A stretch of DNA of 64,000 nucleotides. Source: Daejeonella sp. H1SJ63 (GTDB taxonomy: Bacteria; Bacteroidota; Bacteroidia; Sphingobacteriales; Sphingobacteriaceae). Below the pieces are notes generated by a model that saw only the letters and a program-made list of their open reading frames with translations, did no database searches and was not told the origin of the DNA. The translations under genes were made by a program, and so were the position numbers. Location: contig NZ_JARKMZ010000032.1 of NCBI RefSeq assembly GCF_029360775.1, positions 45,636 to 109,635 of the forward strand, read 5' to 3'. Every line of letters starts with the position of its first letter. The first letter of the stretch is position 1. Below, piece after piece: positions 37,901-47,092 of the stretch.

Positions 37901-40900
37901 ACATCAATGGTCTTTGTACTTTCATTGACTTTACCGGTACCAAGTATTGTAAATGCAGTGATTGCTTTGCTTGTGATACTGGCCACAGTCACAGTAACCA
38001 CATAATTCTGGGTGGAACCGTCAGGAGCAGAAACAGTATAGGTTAGGGGAGTACTGAAATTATTGACTGTTGTTCCACTGGTCTGCGTTATTCCGCCTAC
38101 TGTGACAGACGCACCTGTGGTCGTAAAACTTGCAGTCAATGCATTCAGGTTTGTTCCATAAGGCAAGGTCACAGCAATGGTTTTTGTACTTTCATTGACC
38201 GTACCGTTACCCATTATGGTGAAGGCGGTTATTGCTTTGCTTGTATTGCCCGCCACACTAACCGTGACCACATAATCCTGAGTGCTGGCATCAGCTGCTG
38301 TAACAGTATAGGTTACCGGGCTATTGAAGTTATTGGCCGTGGTTCCGCTGGTCTGTGTTATTCCGCCTACTTTAACGGAAGTTCCTGTAGTGGTAAAGCT
38401 GGCTGTCAATGCAGTTAGGTTTGTGCCATAAGGAACGGTTACGGTAATGGTCTTTTCACTTTCATTGACTGTACCGTTGCCCAGTATTGTAAAAGTGGTG
38501 ATTGCTTTGGCCGGGTTTGCCGCTATGGTTACCGTTACCATATAATTCAGGGTAGAGCCATCTGCAGCAGTTACGGTATAGGTTAGGGGAGTACTGAAAT
38601 TATTGACTGTTGTTCCGCTGATTTGTGTTACTCCGCCTACCTTAACAGATGCTCCTGTAGTAGTAAAACTTGCTGCTAATGCAGTCAGGTCTGTACCGTA
38701 TGGCAGAGTTACGGTAATGGACTTCGTACTTTCATTAACAGTACCATTACCAAGTATGGTGAAAGCGGTTATTGCTTTGCTTGTATTGCCCGCCACACTA
38801 ACCGTGACCACATAATCCTGAGTGCTGGCATCAGCTGCTGTAACAGTATAGGTTACCGGGCCGCTGAAGTTATTGGCCGTGGTTCCGCTGGTCTGTGTTA
38901 TTCCGCCTACTTTAACGGAAGTTCCTGTAGTGGTAAAGCTGGCTGTCAATGCAGTTAGGTTTGTACCATAAGGAACAGTTACTGCAATGGTCTTCGCATT
39001 TTCATTGACTGTACCGTTGCCCAGAATGAGAAAAGCAGTAATCGCTTTGGCGGGATTAGCGGCCACAGTGACGGTGACCACATAATCCTGTGTTGTGGCG
39101 TCTGCAGCAATAACGGTATAGGTTACCGGACTGCTGAAATTATTGGCCGTTGTTTCGCTGGTCTGTGCTATTCCCCCAACTTTGACGGATTCTCCCGTAG
39201 TGCTGAAGCTGGCTACCAGTGCGCTAACATTTGTACCGTAAGGCAGGGTCACGGCAATGGTTTTTGCACTTTCATTGACCGTACCGTTACCCATTATGGT
39301 GAAGGCGGTTATTGCTTTGGCTGGATTAGCCGCTACAGAAACCGTGACCACATAATCCTGAGTGGTGGCGTCTTGCGCCGTAACGGTATAGGTTACCGGA
39401 CTGCTGAAATTATTGGCTGTTGTTCCGCTGGTTTGTTCAGTGGACCCCACCTTTACGGATACTCCTGTAGTGCTAAAACTGGCTACCAGAGCGCTAACGT
39501 TTGTGCCATAAGGCAGGGTCACGGCAATGGTTTTCGCAGTTTCATTAACAGTACCATTACCCAAAATGGTGAAAGCGGTGATCTCTTTGGATGGATCAGG
39601 TGCCACACTAACCGTGACCACATAATCCTGTGTGGTGGCGTCTTGCGCCGTAACGGTATAGGTTAGCGGACTGCTGAAGTTATTGGCTGTGATTCCACTG
39701 GTCTGGCTCACCCCGCCAATTTTAACAGATGCCCCTGTAGTGGTAAAACTGGCTACCAGTGCGCTAACATTTGTACCACAAGGCACGGTCACGGCAATGG
39801 TTTTTGCACTTTCATTGACCGTACCGTTACCCATTATGGTGAAGGCTGTTATTGCTTTAGCCGGATTAAGTGCTCTGGTGACGTTTATGGTATAGGTTTT
39901 GTCGCTTTTGCCGCTTTCACTGACTACAATAAGGATGGTTTTTTGTACTCCGGCTGTTAAGGCTATGGCTGCTGAAGCTGTTTCACTGCTCACGATCGTC
40001 CCGTTGACGGTGATGGTTCCCGGGCCGGTTGGAGTGATGGTAATGTTGTTGATAGTGTTTGTTACTGTTACTCCATTGTAAGTATAGGTTCCCGAAGCAA
40101 AAGTATAAGCGGAAGGATTGCCGCTCAGGACTAAACCGGTCAGGTCGGCGCTGGCGGCCTGGGTATAAGCGGCGCTTCCGATGGCGCTGTTATCCAAACC
40201 GGCTTTCACCGCCAATGCCTTTAAGGTTAGTGCTGAATTGATAGCCACCGGAGCAGCATATAGCGTACTGGCTATGGTCGGATCGGATCCATCTGTGGTA
40301 TAATAGATGGCATCGGCTCCGGCTGAAGTAATGGCCACGGTAAACCCAAAAGTAATGGCACCTGCCACAGGGTCGAAGGTTGGTGTGGCCTGTGCTGCGC
40401 CGTTCCTGGTGATATTGATGGTATAGGTTTTGGCGCTCTTACCGGTTTCGGTGGCGACAATGACAATAGCTTTTTGTACTCCGGCAGTTAAGGCTATGGC
40501 TGCTGAAGCTGACCCGCTGCTTACTGTTATTCCATCTACCGTAATGGTGCCCGCTCCGGTAGGAGTGACGGTGATGCTGCTGACCGCATTCAGGACTGTT
40601 ACCCCATTGTAGGTATAGGTTCCGGAAGCAAAGGTATAATTAGAAGGACTGCCGCTCAGGACTAAACCGGTCAGGTCGGCGCTGGCAGCCTGGGTATATG
40701 CGGCACTTCCGATAGCGCTATTATCATAACCGGCTTTCACGGCTAATGCTTTTAATATGAGTGCGGAGTTGATAGTTACCGGAGCAGAGTATAAGGTACT
40801 TGCTATGGTAGGATCTGATCCATCGGTGGTATAGTAGATAGCATCAGCTCCTGTTGAGGAGATGCTTACAGTAGTTCCAAAGGCTATGGCACCGGCAACC

Positions 40901-43900
40901 GGGCTAAAGATTGGAGTTGGTGTGATATCATTCCTGGTGACATTGATTGTATAGGTTTTGGCGCTCTTACCGGTTTCGGTAGCCACAATGACAATGGCTT
41001 TTTGTACTCCGGCAGTTAAATTTATTGCTGCCGAAGCCGATCCGCTGCTTACGGTTGCTCCATCTACCGTGATGGTACCCGCTCCTGTAGGAGTGATGGT
41101 AATGTTGCTGACCGCATTCAGGACTTTTACTCCATTGTAGGTATAGGTTCCTGAAGCAAAGGTATAATTGGAAGGACTGCCGCTAAGGACTAAACCGGTC
41201 AGGTCTGCGCTGGCAGCCTGGGTATATGCGGCACTTCCAATGGCACTGTTTGGTGATCCCGCTTTTACAGCCAATGCTTTAACTGTGACTGCAGAATTAA
41301 TAACAAGCGGAGTTGTCGCCTGATTGGTCGATGCAGTGGTCGGATCAGATCCATCTATGGTATAATAGATGGCATCGGCTCCGGCAGAACTGATGGTCAC
41401 AGTTGTTCCGAAAGCAATGGCTCCGGCTGCCGGGCTGAATGTTGGTGTGGCCTGGGCTGAAAAATTCCAGTTGATATTATTGCTGTTGTTTATGTTAGTA
41501 CCGTTATCTGCACTGATAGTGGTTCCTCCACTTGCATCAGAATACGAAGCAGAAACATAAGAAACACTTTGAGTAACAGGAGCATTAATTTGCCATTTAG
41601 TGGGTGATGCAGAAGGAACGAGGCTGAGCAGCTGCCCTGAAGCTCCTGTTAAAGTAAGACTGTTACTTACAGTTTGAGCTACCCCGCTTTGAAAAGTTAC
41701 TGTCCTGGCTGCAGTACCGGCGATGGATAAATTATACCAGGTATTGGCATTATTTATAGTCTGCGCGCCTGCACCATTAAAATTAAAAGTGCTTCCTGTC
41801 GAGGTAAATGTGCCGGTATTGGAGAAGTTCCCGCCAATGGTATGAGTAAAAGATCCTGCCGTAAATGAGGTACCGCTGCCTATTGTAAAGTTTCCTGTCG
41901 TATTTATTGCTGCAGCCGCTGTTGCAGAAGCACTTCCTGACATAGAAAAAGAATTTCGCAAACTTAAAGTTGTACCCGGCATGGTCTTGGTTCCAGTACC
42001 GCTAAGGATTAAATTATTGTAGCCTGGAGTCGCTCCGTTTGGATTTAATACAGTCTGATCCCCGCCATTATACTCGACAGAGGTATTCAGTCCTGATGCA
42101 CCCCATATTCCATTATTGGTAATCACGCCGCCAATCCGCATTGTACTACCGATTGTCATCCTCAACGCTCCACCTGAATTAATCGTCACATTGTAGAAAT
42201 TTGTTGCACCGGATATATTGGCTGATGCATTAGTAAAAATTACTGTACCTGTACTTGGATTAAATGTACCTCCGATATTGCTCCAGGCGCCGCTGGCACC
42301 AGAGATGGTAAGGGTGGAGGTTGCAATTGCGTTCAAAATTCCCCCACTTTCAATTGTCAATCTTTTGACCGCAATTGATAGGCCTAATGTCGGATCATTA
42401 GGGGTTGTCGACGCATCGGGAATAATGACATCGGTCAGGTCTGATGGAACACCGGGTGGAGTCCAGTTACCCGGGTTACTCCAGTCTGTGTTAACTGAAC
42501 CAGTCCAGGTAGAACTTGAGATGGCAGTATTAGCCAGCGTCCAGGCCATTGAACCAAATGCTGTTGGTAAATATGATACATCCAGGGCTGAGAGTCTAAC
42601 CCAGTTGTTCGTCAGGTCATAATTTGATCTTCCATGCTCTTCCACATCTCCCGGAGGGGAAGGAAGATGGGCATCCCATAAAACCAGATTGCTTTCTGTA
42701 TTCCCATTGAGTTCGGTATCAAGGTAGTGCAAGGATAGAGCCACAGCGGTGCCACTTCCTCCAGTTCGGATAATATCATAAGTCCTCTGGACAGCACCCG
42801 TTTTCCACGATGGCGCCGATCCGATGCTGATTTTCACACTGATTTCTGTCGGCAAGGTTCCCTCATTCCTAAAGCTGATTGTTGTGTACTCGTTTCCGAA
42901 GGTATATGAAGTAGCGGCAACCAGGCTTGTCCGTTTAACAATCCCGGTCACGTCTTTCGCCCCTGTAGTAGTTGCAGATCCTCCCATGGTCAACACATAA
43001 GGGTCTGTTACTGCCAGGTTGCCGCCACTCAGGCTGAGGATACCATTCACTGTGGCATTAGCGTTAAGGGTGGCATTACCTGCTGACTGGTTGATGGTCA
43101 GGTTATTGTAGGTTAGGGGCGCAACGGTCTGTGAGCTGCCGTTGTAGGTAACTGTACCTGTACCGGCGGTAAATGTTCCATTATTAGTCCAGTTACCGCT
43201 AACAGTTAGTGTACCAGAGCCCATCGTGATCGCACCTGTTCCGATAATGTTGCCCGTGACGGTCGCGTTTGCGTTAGTAGTAAACGTGGCTGTTCCCCCT
43301 GTCGTGCTAAAATTTCCCGCAACAGAAAGGGTTCCATCAGCAGCAACTGTCTTCGTACCGATGCCCGAATAAGTCAGGTTTTGATAGCCCGGTATTACAG
43401 AAACAGTTTGTGCGGCACCAGAGGCATACTCTATGGTCGTTTCGGCTGAAATATTTCGGGTTGTAAATGCTGGAAATGTTGTAGCTGTACCTGAACCGCC
43501 AAGTTTAAATGTACCTGAAGTAAGATTAAGAGTGCCGGTACTTGTTAGCTGGAAGCCGCCATCATTAAAAATGCTGTTTGACGTAACATCTCCAATAGTC
43601 AGAGTACTTACAGTGATTGCATTCGCAAGTGCTGCCTCGGTTGAATTATTTATTTTAAGGGTTGAAAAAGTTGTTGACCCTGTAATTGTCTGTGAGCCCG
43701 AACCATTTAAATTGACCGTCCCGCCATTGTGTGTAAAAGTGCCGCTGTTAGAAAAATTGCCGGCTAAATTCAGAATGCCTGATGTGGAAGTGAGGGAACC
43801 GGCACTGATGGTTAGTCCGTTCAGAGTAAGCGTATTGCTTCCAAAACTAAGAGTGCCGGCCCCTGTCTTGGTCAAAGTTCTTGTTGCCTGAGAAATGGTT

Positions 43901-46290
43901 CCGCCAAGGGTCAGGGTATTTGCTGATACCGTTATTTGACGATCAGCATTCATACTTACATTCCCGGCTCCGAGATTTAAACTGTTTGTGCCGGTAAAAG
44001 TAAAATCAGCATTTAAAGCCAAAGGATAATTCAAAGTAGAAATACCTGAGGTTGAGGCATCTATTGTACCTCCTGCAATGGTAAATGTACCCGCAACAGT
44101 ACCGAGTGCCTGATTATTATCAATATTTAAGGTGCCTGCATTAAGGCTTACACCACCGGCGAATGTATTTATTCCTGAAATTATAGCTTTACTTGTACCG
44201 GTTTTTGTTAAGCCAAGGGTTCCTGAAGAATTACTGATTACTCCTGATAAAGTTAAATCCTGGCCTTCAGCACTTGCAGCAGTTGTACCTCCGATATTCA
44301 GATTAAATGTACTTCCTGAGGCGTTATCAATCACAGAGCTGATTGTACGGGATAATCCGTAGGCATCTATACCTGAATTGGCAGCGGTAACTGTAATCGG
44401 GCGGCTAAAAGTAGTAACATTGCTTTGTATTGTTCCGCCATTTAAGTTTAAGCCGCTTGCGTTATTGCCAAAGGGTCCGTTTGTTGAGGCAATAATGTTA
44501 GTTGTATTTGCGCGCAAAATACCGGTACTCACAGTTGTTGAACCTGTATATGTATTTGTACCGGATAGTATAGCTGTACTTGTACCAATTTTAGTTAAAC
44601 CCAGTGTACCGGTTGAATTACTTATGATTCCTGATAAAGTTAATTCCTGACCTTCTGCACTTGCAGCGTATGTTCCTCCGATATTCAGATTAAATATACC
44701 TGCAGTTGCGAGTGTAATAGCTGAACTGATCGTTCTTGCTGAGCCATAGGCATCTAAGCCGGAATTGGTAGCCGTAACAGTAAGCGGACGGCTGAACGTT
44801 GCCACATTGCTTTGTATCGTTCCGCCATTTAAAATTAATCCGCTTGCATTATTGCCGAATGGACCGTTAGTTGAAGCAACTACGGTATTATTTTCAGCAC
44901 GTAAAACCCCACCGGTCACAGTGCTTGTACCGGTATAGGTATTAAGCCCGGATAAGGTCCATGTACCTGTCCCTTGCTTTACGACCGTGCTGGTGCCTGA
45001 TCTGACCCCGGAATAGTTGCCAATTCCGTTTCCATCCAATGTTAATGGAAAGTTGCCACTGATATTTCCGCTAAGGCTGAGTGTGCCTGAATTGGTGGCG
45101 CTGATGGTTGCTCCCGGTGTTATTAAGGTAATATTGCCACTAAAAGAAGCATCAATCCCTGTATTTGTCAATGCACCTGCACCCGAAACACCCGTACCTG
45201 CAAGGCTGGTTATTGCCTCGGCTGTACCGAGGGTAAATCCATTCAGATCCAGTGTAGCACCAGAGGCGATAGTTGTAGCTGCGGCTGTGGTTCCTAATGG
45301 AGTATTAACGGCTCCGCCATTCGCTCCCAGTTTTAAGATGCCGGCACTTATGGTTGTCAGGCCTGTGTAAGTATTATCTCCGGATAATGTCCAGGTACCT
45401 GTTCCGGTTTTAACTATGGTACCGCTCCCTGATCTTACTCCCGAATAGGTACCGGTTCCGTCTCCATCCAATGTTAGTGCGAAATTGCCGGAACAATTTC
45501 CGCTAAGGGTAAGTGTACCTGAGGTATTGGCGTTAATTGTTGTGGCTGCTGCAAGGGTAATTGCCCCGCTGTAGGAAGCATTCCCTCCGGTATTTGTGAG
45601 AGCACCTCCTAGTGAAACTCCTGTTCCGCGCAGGGAGATTGCCTCTGCTGTGCCCAAAGTAAAGCCATTCAGATCGAAGGCTGCACCATTGCTTACTATT
45701 GTAGAAGCAGCAGTAGTGCCCAAAGGCCCGTTGGTGCCATCTCCGCTTGCTCCAAGTTTTAATGTTCCGGCACTGATTGTTGTTAAGCCTGAGTACGAAT
45801 TGTTTCCGGCAAGTATCAGTATCCCGCTACCTGCTTTTGTTAAGGCTACGGTACCACTTATTACTCCTGAAATAGTTAACTGATCAGTGGTATTAGTCTC
45901 CGAAAAGGTAGTGGCGACACTAATGGAAAGGGGACATGAAATAATTGCTGTTCCTGTAACAGTTGTTGTTGCTGCAAACGTAAGAGTTAAAGTGCCTGTA
46001 CCAGAAATGGAAGCTCCATTTCCCATCGAAGTTATACTTCTGATCGTAAAGGAATTAGTTCCAAGATCAGGGTAATTTGTTAATCCGGTTGGAATGATTA
46101 CAGAATAATTGTCACCGCCATTTCCGTTAAAAGGAACCAAGCCACCGTTCCAATTACCTGCAGTATTCCAGTCAGTGCTTATTGCTCCGGTCCAGGTGGC
46201 AGTAACGTTTGCTGCCCTTGCTTCATTCCCAACAGCATAGATCAGTATGGTCAATGCTAAAATAAGGAAATATTTCAGGGACAATTTCAT
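34981..46290 (-). CDS. Giant type IX-secreted surface protein (repeat-rich adhesin)
   Basis: A 3,769-residue exported protein with a signal peptide (MKLSLKYFLILALTILIYAV ... ARA). In order: autotransporter-type beta-strand repeats, five or so (GTGTWTLSGDNTYTGLTTIS and variants) within roughly residues 140-850; beta-rich linker with a WTG...TDW..PGNW motif near 1270; three ~176-residue modules of chitobiase-C-like (AIYYTTDGSDPT) plus cadherin-like beta-sandwich domains, ~1610-2135; eleven ~90-residue repeats (KAITAFTILGNGTVNE...), ~2135-3130, resembling DUF5018-type domains; Ig/PKD-like segments; a tandem-95/cadherin domain (SPVASDDSYTTV, ~3420-3515); a DUF11-like domain; and a gliding-motility type B sorting domain (IPEGFSPNGDGVNDQFVIEN, last ~90 residues). 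PorP/SprF follows at ten bases. It is probably an adhesin or gliding protein; no catalytic site seen. Confidence 0.93.
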   Translation of the reverse strand: MKLSLKYFLILALTILIYAVGNEARAANVTATWTGAISTDWNTAGNWNGGLVPFNGNGGDNYSVIIPTGLTNYPDLGTNSFTIRSITSMGNGASISGTGTLTLTFAATTTVTGTAIISCPLSISVATTFSETNTTDQLTISGVISGTVALTKAGSGILILAGNNSYSGLTTISAGTLKLGASGDGTNGPLGTTAASTIVSNGAAFDLNGFTLGTAEAISLRGTGVSLGGALTNTGGNASYSGAITLAAATTINANTSGTLTLSGNCSGNFALTLDGDGTGTYSGVRSGSGTIVKTGTGTWTLSGDNTYTGLTTISAGILKLGANGGAVNTPLGTTAAATTIASGATLDLNGFTLGTAEAITSLAGTGVSGAGALTNTGIDASFSGNITLITPGATISATNSGTLSLSGNISGNFPLTLDGNGIGNYSGVRSGTSTVVKQGTGTWTLSGLNTYTGTSTVTGGVLRAENNTVVASTNGPFGNNASGLILNGGTIQSNVATFSRPLTVTATNSGLDAYGSARTISSAITLATAGIFNLNIGGTYAASAEGQELTLSGIISNSTGTLGLTKIGTSTAILSGTNTYTGSTTVSTGILRANTTNIIASTNGPFGNNASGLNLNGGTIQSNVTTFSRPITVTAANSGIDAYGLSRTISSVIDNASGSTFNLNIGGTTAASAEGQDLTLSGVISNSSGTLGLTKTGTSKAIISGINTFAGGVSLNAGTLNIDNNQALGTVAGTFTIAGGTIDASTSGISTLNYPLALNADFTFTGTNSLNLGAGNVSMNADRQITVSANTLTLGGTISQATRTLTKTGAGTLSFGSNTLTLNGLTISAGSLTSTSGILNLAGNFSNSGTFTHNGGTVNLNGSGSQTITGSTTFSTLKINNSTEAALANAITVSTLTIGDVTSNSIFNDGGFQLTSTGTLNLTSGTFKLGGSGTATTFPAFTTRNISAETTIEYASGAAQTVSVIPGYQNLTYSGIGTKTVAADGTLSVAGNFSTTGGTATFTTNANATVTGNIIGTGAITMGSGTLTVSGNWTNNGTFTAGTGTVTYNGSSQTVAPLTYNNLTINQSAGNATLNANATVNGILSLSGGNLAVTDPYVLTMGGSATTTGAKDVTGIVKRTSLVAATSYTFGNEYTTISFRNEGTLPTEISVKISIGSAPSWKTGAVQRTYDIIRTGGSGTAVALSLHYLDTELNGNTESNLVLWDAHLPSPPGDVEEHGRSNYDLTNNWVRLSALDVSYLPTAFGSMAWTLANTAISSSTWTGSVNTDWSNPGNWTPPGVPSDLTDVIIPDASTTPNDPTLGLSIAVKRLTIESGGILNAIATSTLTISGASGAWSNIGGTFNPSTGTVIFTNASANISGATNFYNVTINSGGALRMTIGSTMRIGGVITNNGIWGASGLNTSVEYNGGDQTVLNPNGATPGYNNLILSGTGTKTMPGTTLSLRNSFSMSGSASATAAAAINTTGNFTIGSGTSFTAGSFTHTIGGNFSNTGTFTSTGSTFNFNGAGAQTINNANTWYNLSIAGTAARTVTFQSGVAQTVSNSLTLTGASGQLLSLVPSASPTKWQINAPVTQSVSYVSASYSDASGGTTISADNGTNINNSNNINWNFSAQATPTFSPAAGAIAFGTTVTISSAGADAIYYTIDGSDPTTASTNQATTPLVINSAVTVKALAVKAGSPNSAIGSAAYTQAASADLTGLVLSGSPSNYTFASGTYTYNGVKVLNAVSNITITPTGAGTITVDGATVSSGSASAAINLTAGVQKAIVIVATETGKSAKTYTINVTRNDITPTPIFSPVAGAIAFGTTVSISSTGADAIYYTTDGSDPTIASTLYSAPVTINSALILKALAVKAGYDNSAIGSAAYTQAASADLTGLVLSGSPSNYTFASGTYTYNGVTVLNAVSSITVTPTGAGTITVDGITVSSGSASAAIALTAGVQKAIVIVATETGKSAKTYTINITRNGAAQATPTFDPVAGAITFGFTVAITSAGADAIYYTTDGSDPTIASTLYAAPVAINSALTLKALAVKAGLDNSAIGSAAYTQAASADLTGLVLSGNPSAYTFASGTYTYNGVTVTNTINNITITPTGPGTITVNGTIVSSETASAAIALTAGVQKTILIVVSESGKSDKTYTINVTRALNPAKAITAFTIMGNGTVNESAKTIAVTVPCGTNVSALVASFTTTGASVKIGGVSQTSGITANNFSSPLTYTVTAQDATTQDYVVTVSVAPDPSKEITAFTILGNGTVNETAKTIAVTLPYGTNVSALVASFSTTGVSVKVGSTEQTSGTTANNFSSPVTYTVTAQDATTQDYVVTVSVAANPAKAITAFTIMGNGTVNESAKTIAVTLPYGTNVSALVASFSTTGESVKVGGIAQTSETTANNFSSPVTYTVIAADATTQDYVVTVTVAANPAKAITAFLILGNGTVNENAKTIAVTVPYGTNLTALTASFTTTGTSVKVGGITQTSGTTANNFSGPVTYTVTAADASTQDYVVTVSVAGNTSKAITAFTILGNGTVNESTKSITVTLPYGTDLTALAASFTTTGASVKVGGVTQISGTTVNNFSTPLTYTVTAADGSTLNYMVTVTIAANPAKAITTFTILGNGTVNESEKTITVTVPYGTNLTALTASFTTTGTSVKVGGITQTSGTTANNFNSPVTYTVTAADASTQDYVVTVSVAGNTSKAITAFTIMGNGTVNESTKTIAVTLPYGTNLNALTASFTTTGASVTVGGITQTSGTTVNNFSTPLTYTVSAPDGSTQNYVVTVTVASITSKAITAFTILGTGKVNESTKTIDVTLPYGTDLTALTAIFTSTGASVKVGGVIQISGTSINNFSNPVIYTVLAADGTTQNYSIRVNTAANPAKAITVFTILGNGTVNESNKTIAVNLPYGSDLTALAASFTITGASVKVGGLTQISGTTVNNFNSPVTYTVTAADGTTQDYVVTVSLTASNAKAITAFTILGTGTINENAKTITVTVPFGTDPKALVATFSTTGVSVKVGEVTQISGKTANNFSNLLIYTVTAADASTQAYVVSVNMAKNPAKSITAFTILGNGTVNESAKTIAVTLPYGTNLTALVASFTTTGASVRVGGVTQTSGTTANNFSSPVTYTVTAADASTLNYLVTVSIETIPLTAGSIGSDQLICEGITAPLIQTSAATGGSGIYTYQWQKSTLSSSTGFYDIEEATGIDYAPGNLSQTTWYKRLVSSQGYNSAPIASNTVTITVAPAISHNLINAPSILTFCQSAEPGLITGSTPDGGGGNYTYQWKFATEDGPCLPISGATSKDYNPGVLTKTTEFRREVISGNCVYLSNTIIITIIQPLVNNIISGEQTITSDNKPEKLTGTVPEGGDTQKVYLWESSTLSDTSGFVPAAGINSEQNYSPPMLTQSTFFRRGVSSGICPMVYSNSVKITLNIINRSPVASDDSYTTVKNTPLFISGSGGLLKNDIDPDNNTLTATVVSSPANGTLILNSDGGFTYTPSGNFTGRDSFTYSSCDNEFPNFCDTGTVTIIVTGSQLLGIAKTVSTPMRQLDGFNSNILTYKITVRNYGNLPLKNLQVTDDLTISFPFPTKFTIQGIPSTSKGILVPSSAYDGRVNNNLLKSGNTLQAGETDTIQFTIKVTPYDNIMGPYYNSAKASASDPDGKPAEDISTTGSNPDPDNNGIPDESNATIVMLEKVTVRIPEGFSPNGDGVNDQFVIENLDNEQISLQVFNSLGALVYKNTNYKNDWAGLSNQRNYSGKEIPNGTYYYIVSKRNNNENYASFITITR
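36900..39870. repeat. Eleven tandem ~270-bp coding repeats
   Basis: Inside the giant adhesin gene, 11 in-frame copies of a 270-bp unit (about 90 residues each, KAITAFTILGNGTVNE ... TQDYVVTV). Copies 4-5 and 6-7 also repeat as a 540-bp pair: 38221-38435 and 38761-38975 differ at only a handful of positions. Confidence 0.9.
39880..41460. repeat. Three tandem ~527-bp coding repeats
   Basis: Three in-frame copies of a ~176-residue module in the adhesin gene, each a chitobiase-C-like segment (YYTTDGSDPT) plus a cadherin-like segment (LTGLVLSG ... YTINVTRN). The strings AIGSAAYTQAASADLTGLVL and YTFASGTYTYNGV are unchanged or nearly so in all three copies. Confidence 0.88.
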
Positions 46291-46353
46291 CAGATGTTTT
46301 GTTTCGATATGTTTTATGCTTCCTTTGTTTCGTTTTTAATAAGTATTTTTAAG

Positions 46354-46821
46354 TTAAAAAAAGAGATTCGCTTTCCGGAAAAATTCTGGTACAGCTACAA
46401 TCATATTCTTTTCTTTAAACAAGCTGACCGCCCGGATCCCAATTAATCCAAACCAGAATATTGGTGGCGCAAAGAATGGAAAACCAAAGATAGAAATAGC
46501 TGAGCTGAGGTCCATTTCAGGACTGATTGCAGTCAGTAGGTCTGCTGTTGAAGATAAAGTAAAAACAAGGATAGCGGCGATACCAAAAATCAGAATCAAA
46601 CGATTTTCATTGGAATGCTTCGTATTGATTATTTCTTCTGAATGATAGGGAAGCGTCAGTACAGGTGAAGTTATGCTAAGAACAGTAGTCCATGAATATA
46701 ATGAACTGCTATAAAAAGGGGCCAATAATTTGACACCCGGAAGCTCAGCGGTTATCGGCTTTGAACCTTTAATTATTAATACTAAAAATAATATATATCG
46801 ATACCTGCTTATAATATCCAT
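46354..46821 (-). CDS. Hypothetical membrane protein
   Basis: A 155-residue frame with two or three hydrophobic segments (ILFLVLIIKG near the start; LILIFGIAAILVFTLSS, about residues 75-91; FGFPFFAPPIFWFGLIGI, about 111-128). No family was recognised. It lies upstream of the giant adhesin gene on the same strand, 63 bases away, and a perfect 17-bp inverted repeat sits 38 bases before its start. Codon use looks coding-like, but the overlapping opposite frame (46730-46960) shows the region is simply stop-poor, so reality is uncertain. Confidence 0.4.
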   Translation of the reverse strand: MDIISRYRYILFLVLIIKGSKPITAELPGVKLLAPFYSSSLYSWTTVLSITSPVLTLPYHSEEIINTKHSNENRLILIFGIAAILVFTLSSTADLLTAISPEMDLSSAISIFGFPFFAPPIFWFGLIGIRAVSLFKEKNMIVAVPEFFRKANLFF

Positions 46822-46858
46822 AGATCATATCTGCCTCTTTTTAATAAGAGGGTATATT

Positions 46859-46897
46859 CCAATTACGATAAAAAACAATCTTTTTTATCGTAATTGG
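46859..46897. repeat. Perfect 17-bp inverted repeat
   Basis: CCAATTACGATAAAAAA (46859-46875) and TTTTTTATCGTAATTGG (46881-46897) with a 5-base loop CAATC. No T tract follows the stem on either strand beyond the one inside it, so it is not a standard terminator; it could still stop transcription or be a binding site or element end. Confidence 0.75.
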
Positions 46898-47092
46898 ATA
46901 AAAAATTCGTTTGAATTATTAATTAAAACAGAATTGTACAGGACTTTAAAACTATTTTAGAAGGGCTGTCAGTTCTGTTAAAAACTCTTTATACGGTAAC
47001 TCTTTTCCTTTTTCCTTTGAATTCTATGAATTTAGCAAATTTTACAGAATTAACCTAATACTACTACATTAAGGATCGAATCTCATATCGAA

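Noticed and set aside
36900..39870. 270-bp repeats as mobile elements
   Set aside because: They are in-frame coding repeats of one protein, without inverted ends or transposase.
40430..45883. Many open frames of 60-150 codons on the plus strand across the adhesin region (for example 43433-43891, 44132-44362, 45017-45370)
   Set aside because: They are antisense shadows of the repeat-rich adhesin gene; low stop density comes from its Thr/Gly/Ser-rich codons, and their products are repetitive Val/Pro/Ala strings.
46730..46960. 76-codon plus-strand frame
   Set aside because: It overlaps the orphan leftward frame and runs through the 17-bp inverted repeat; the product is low complexity (Ile/Asn/Lys).
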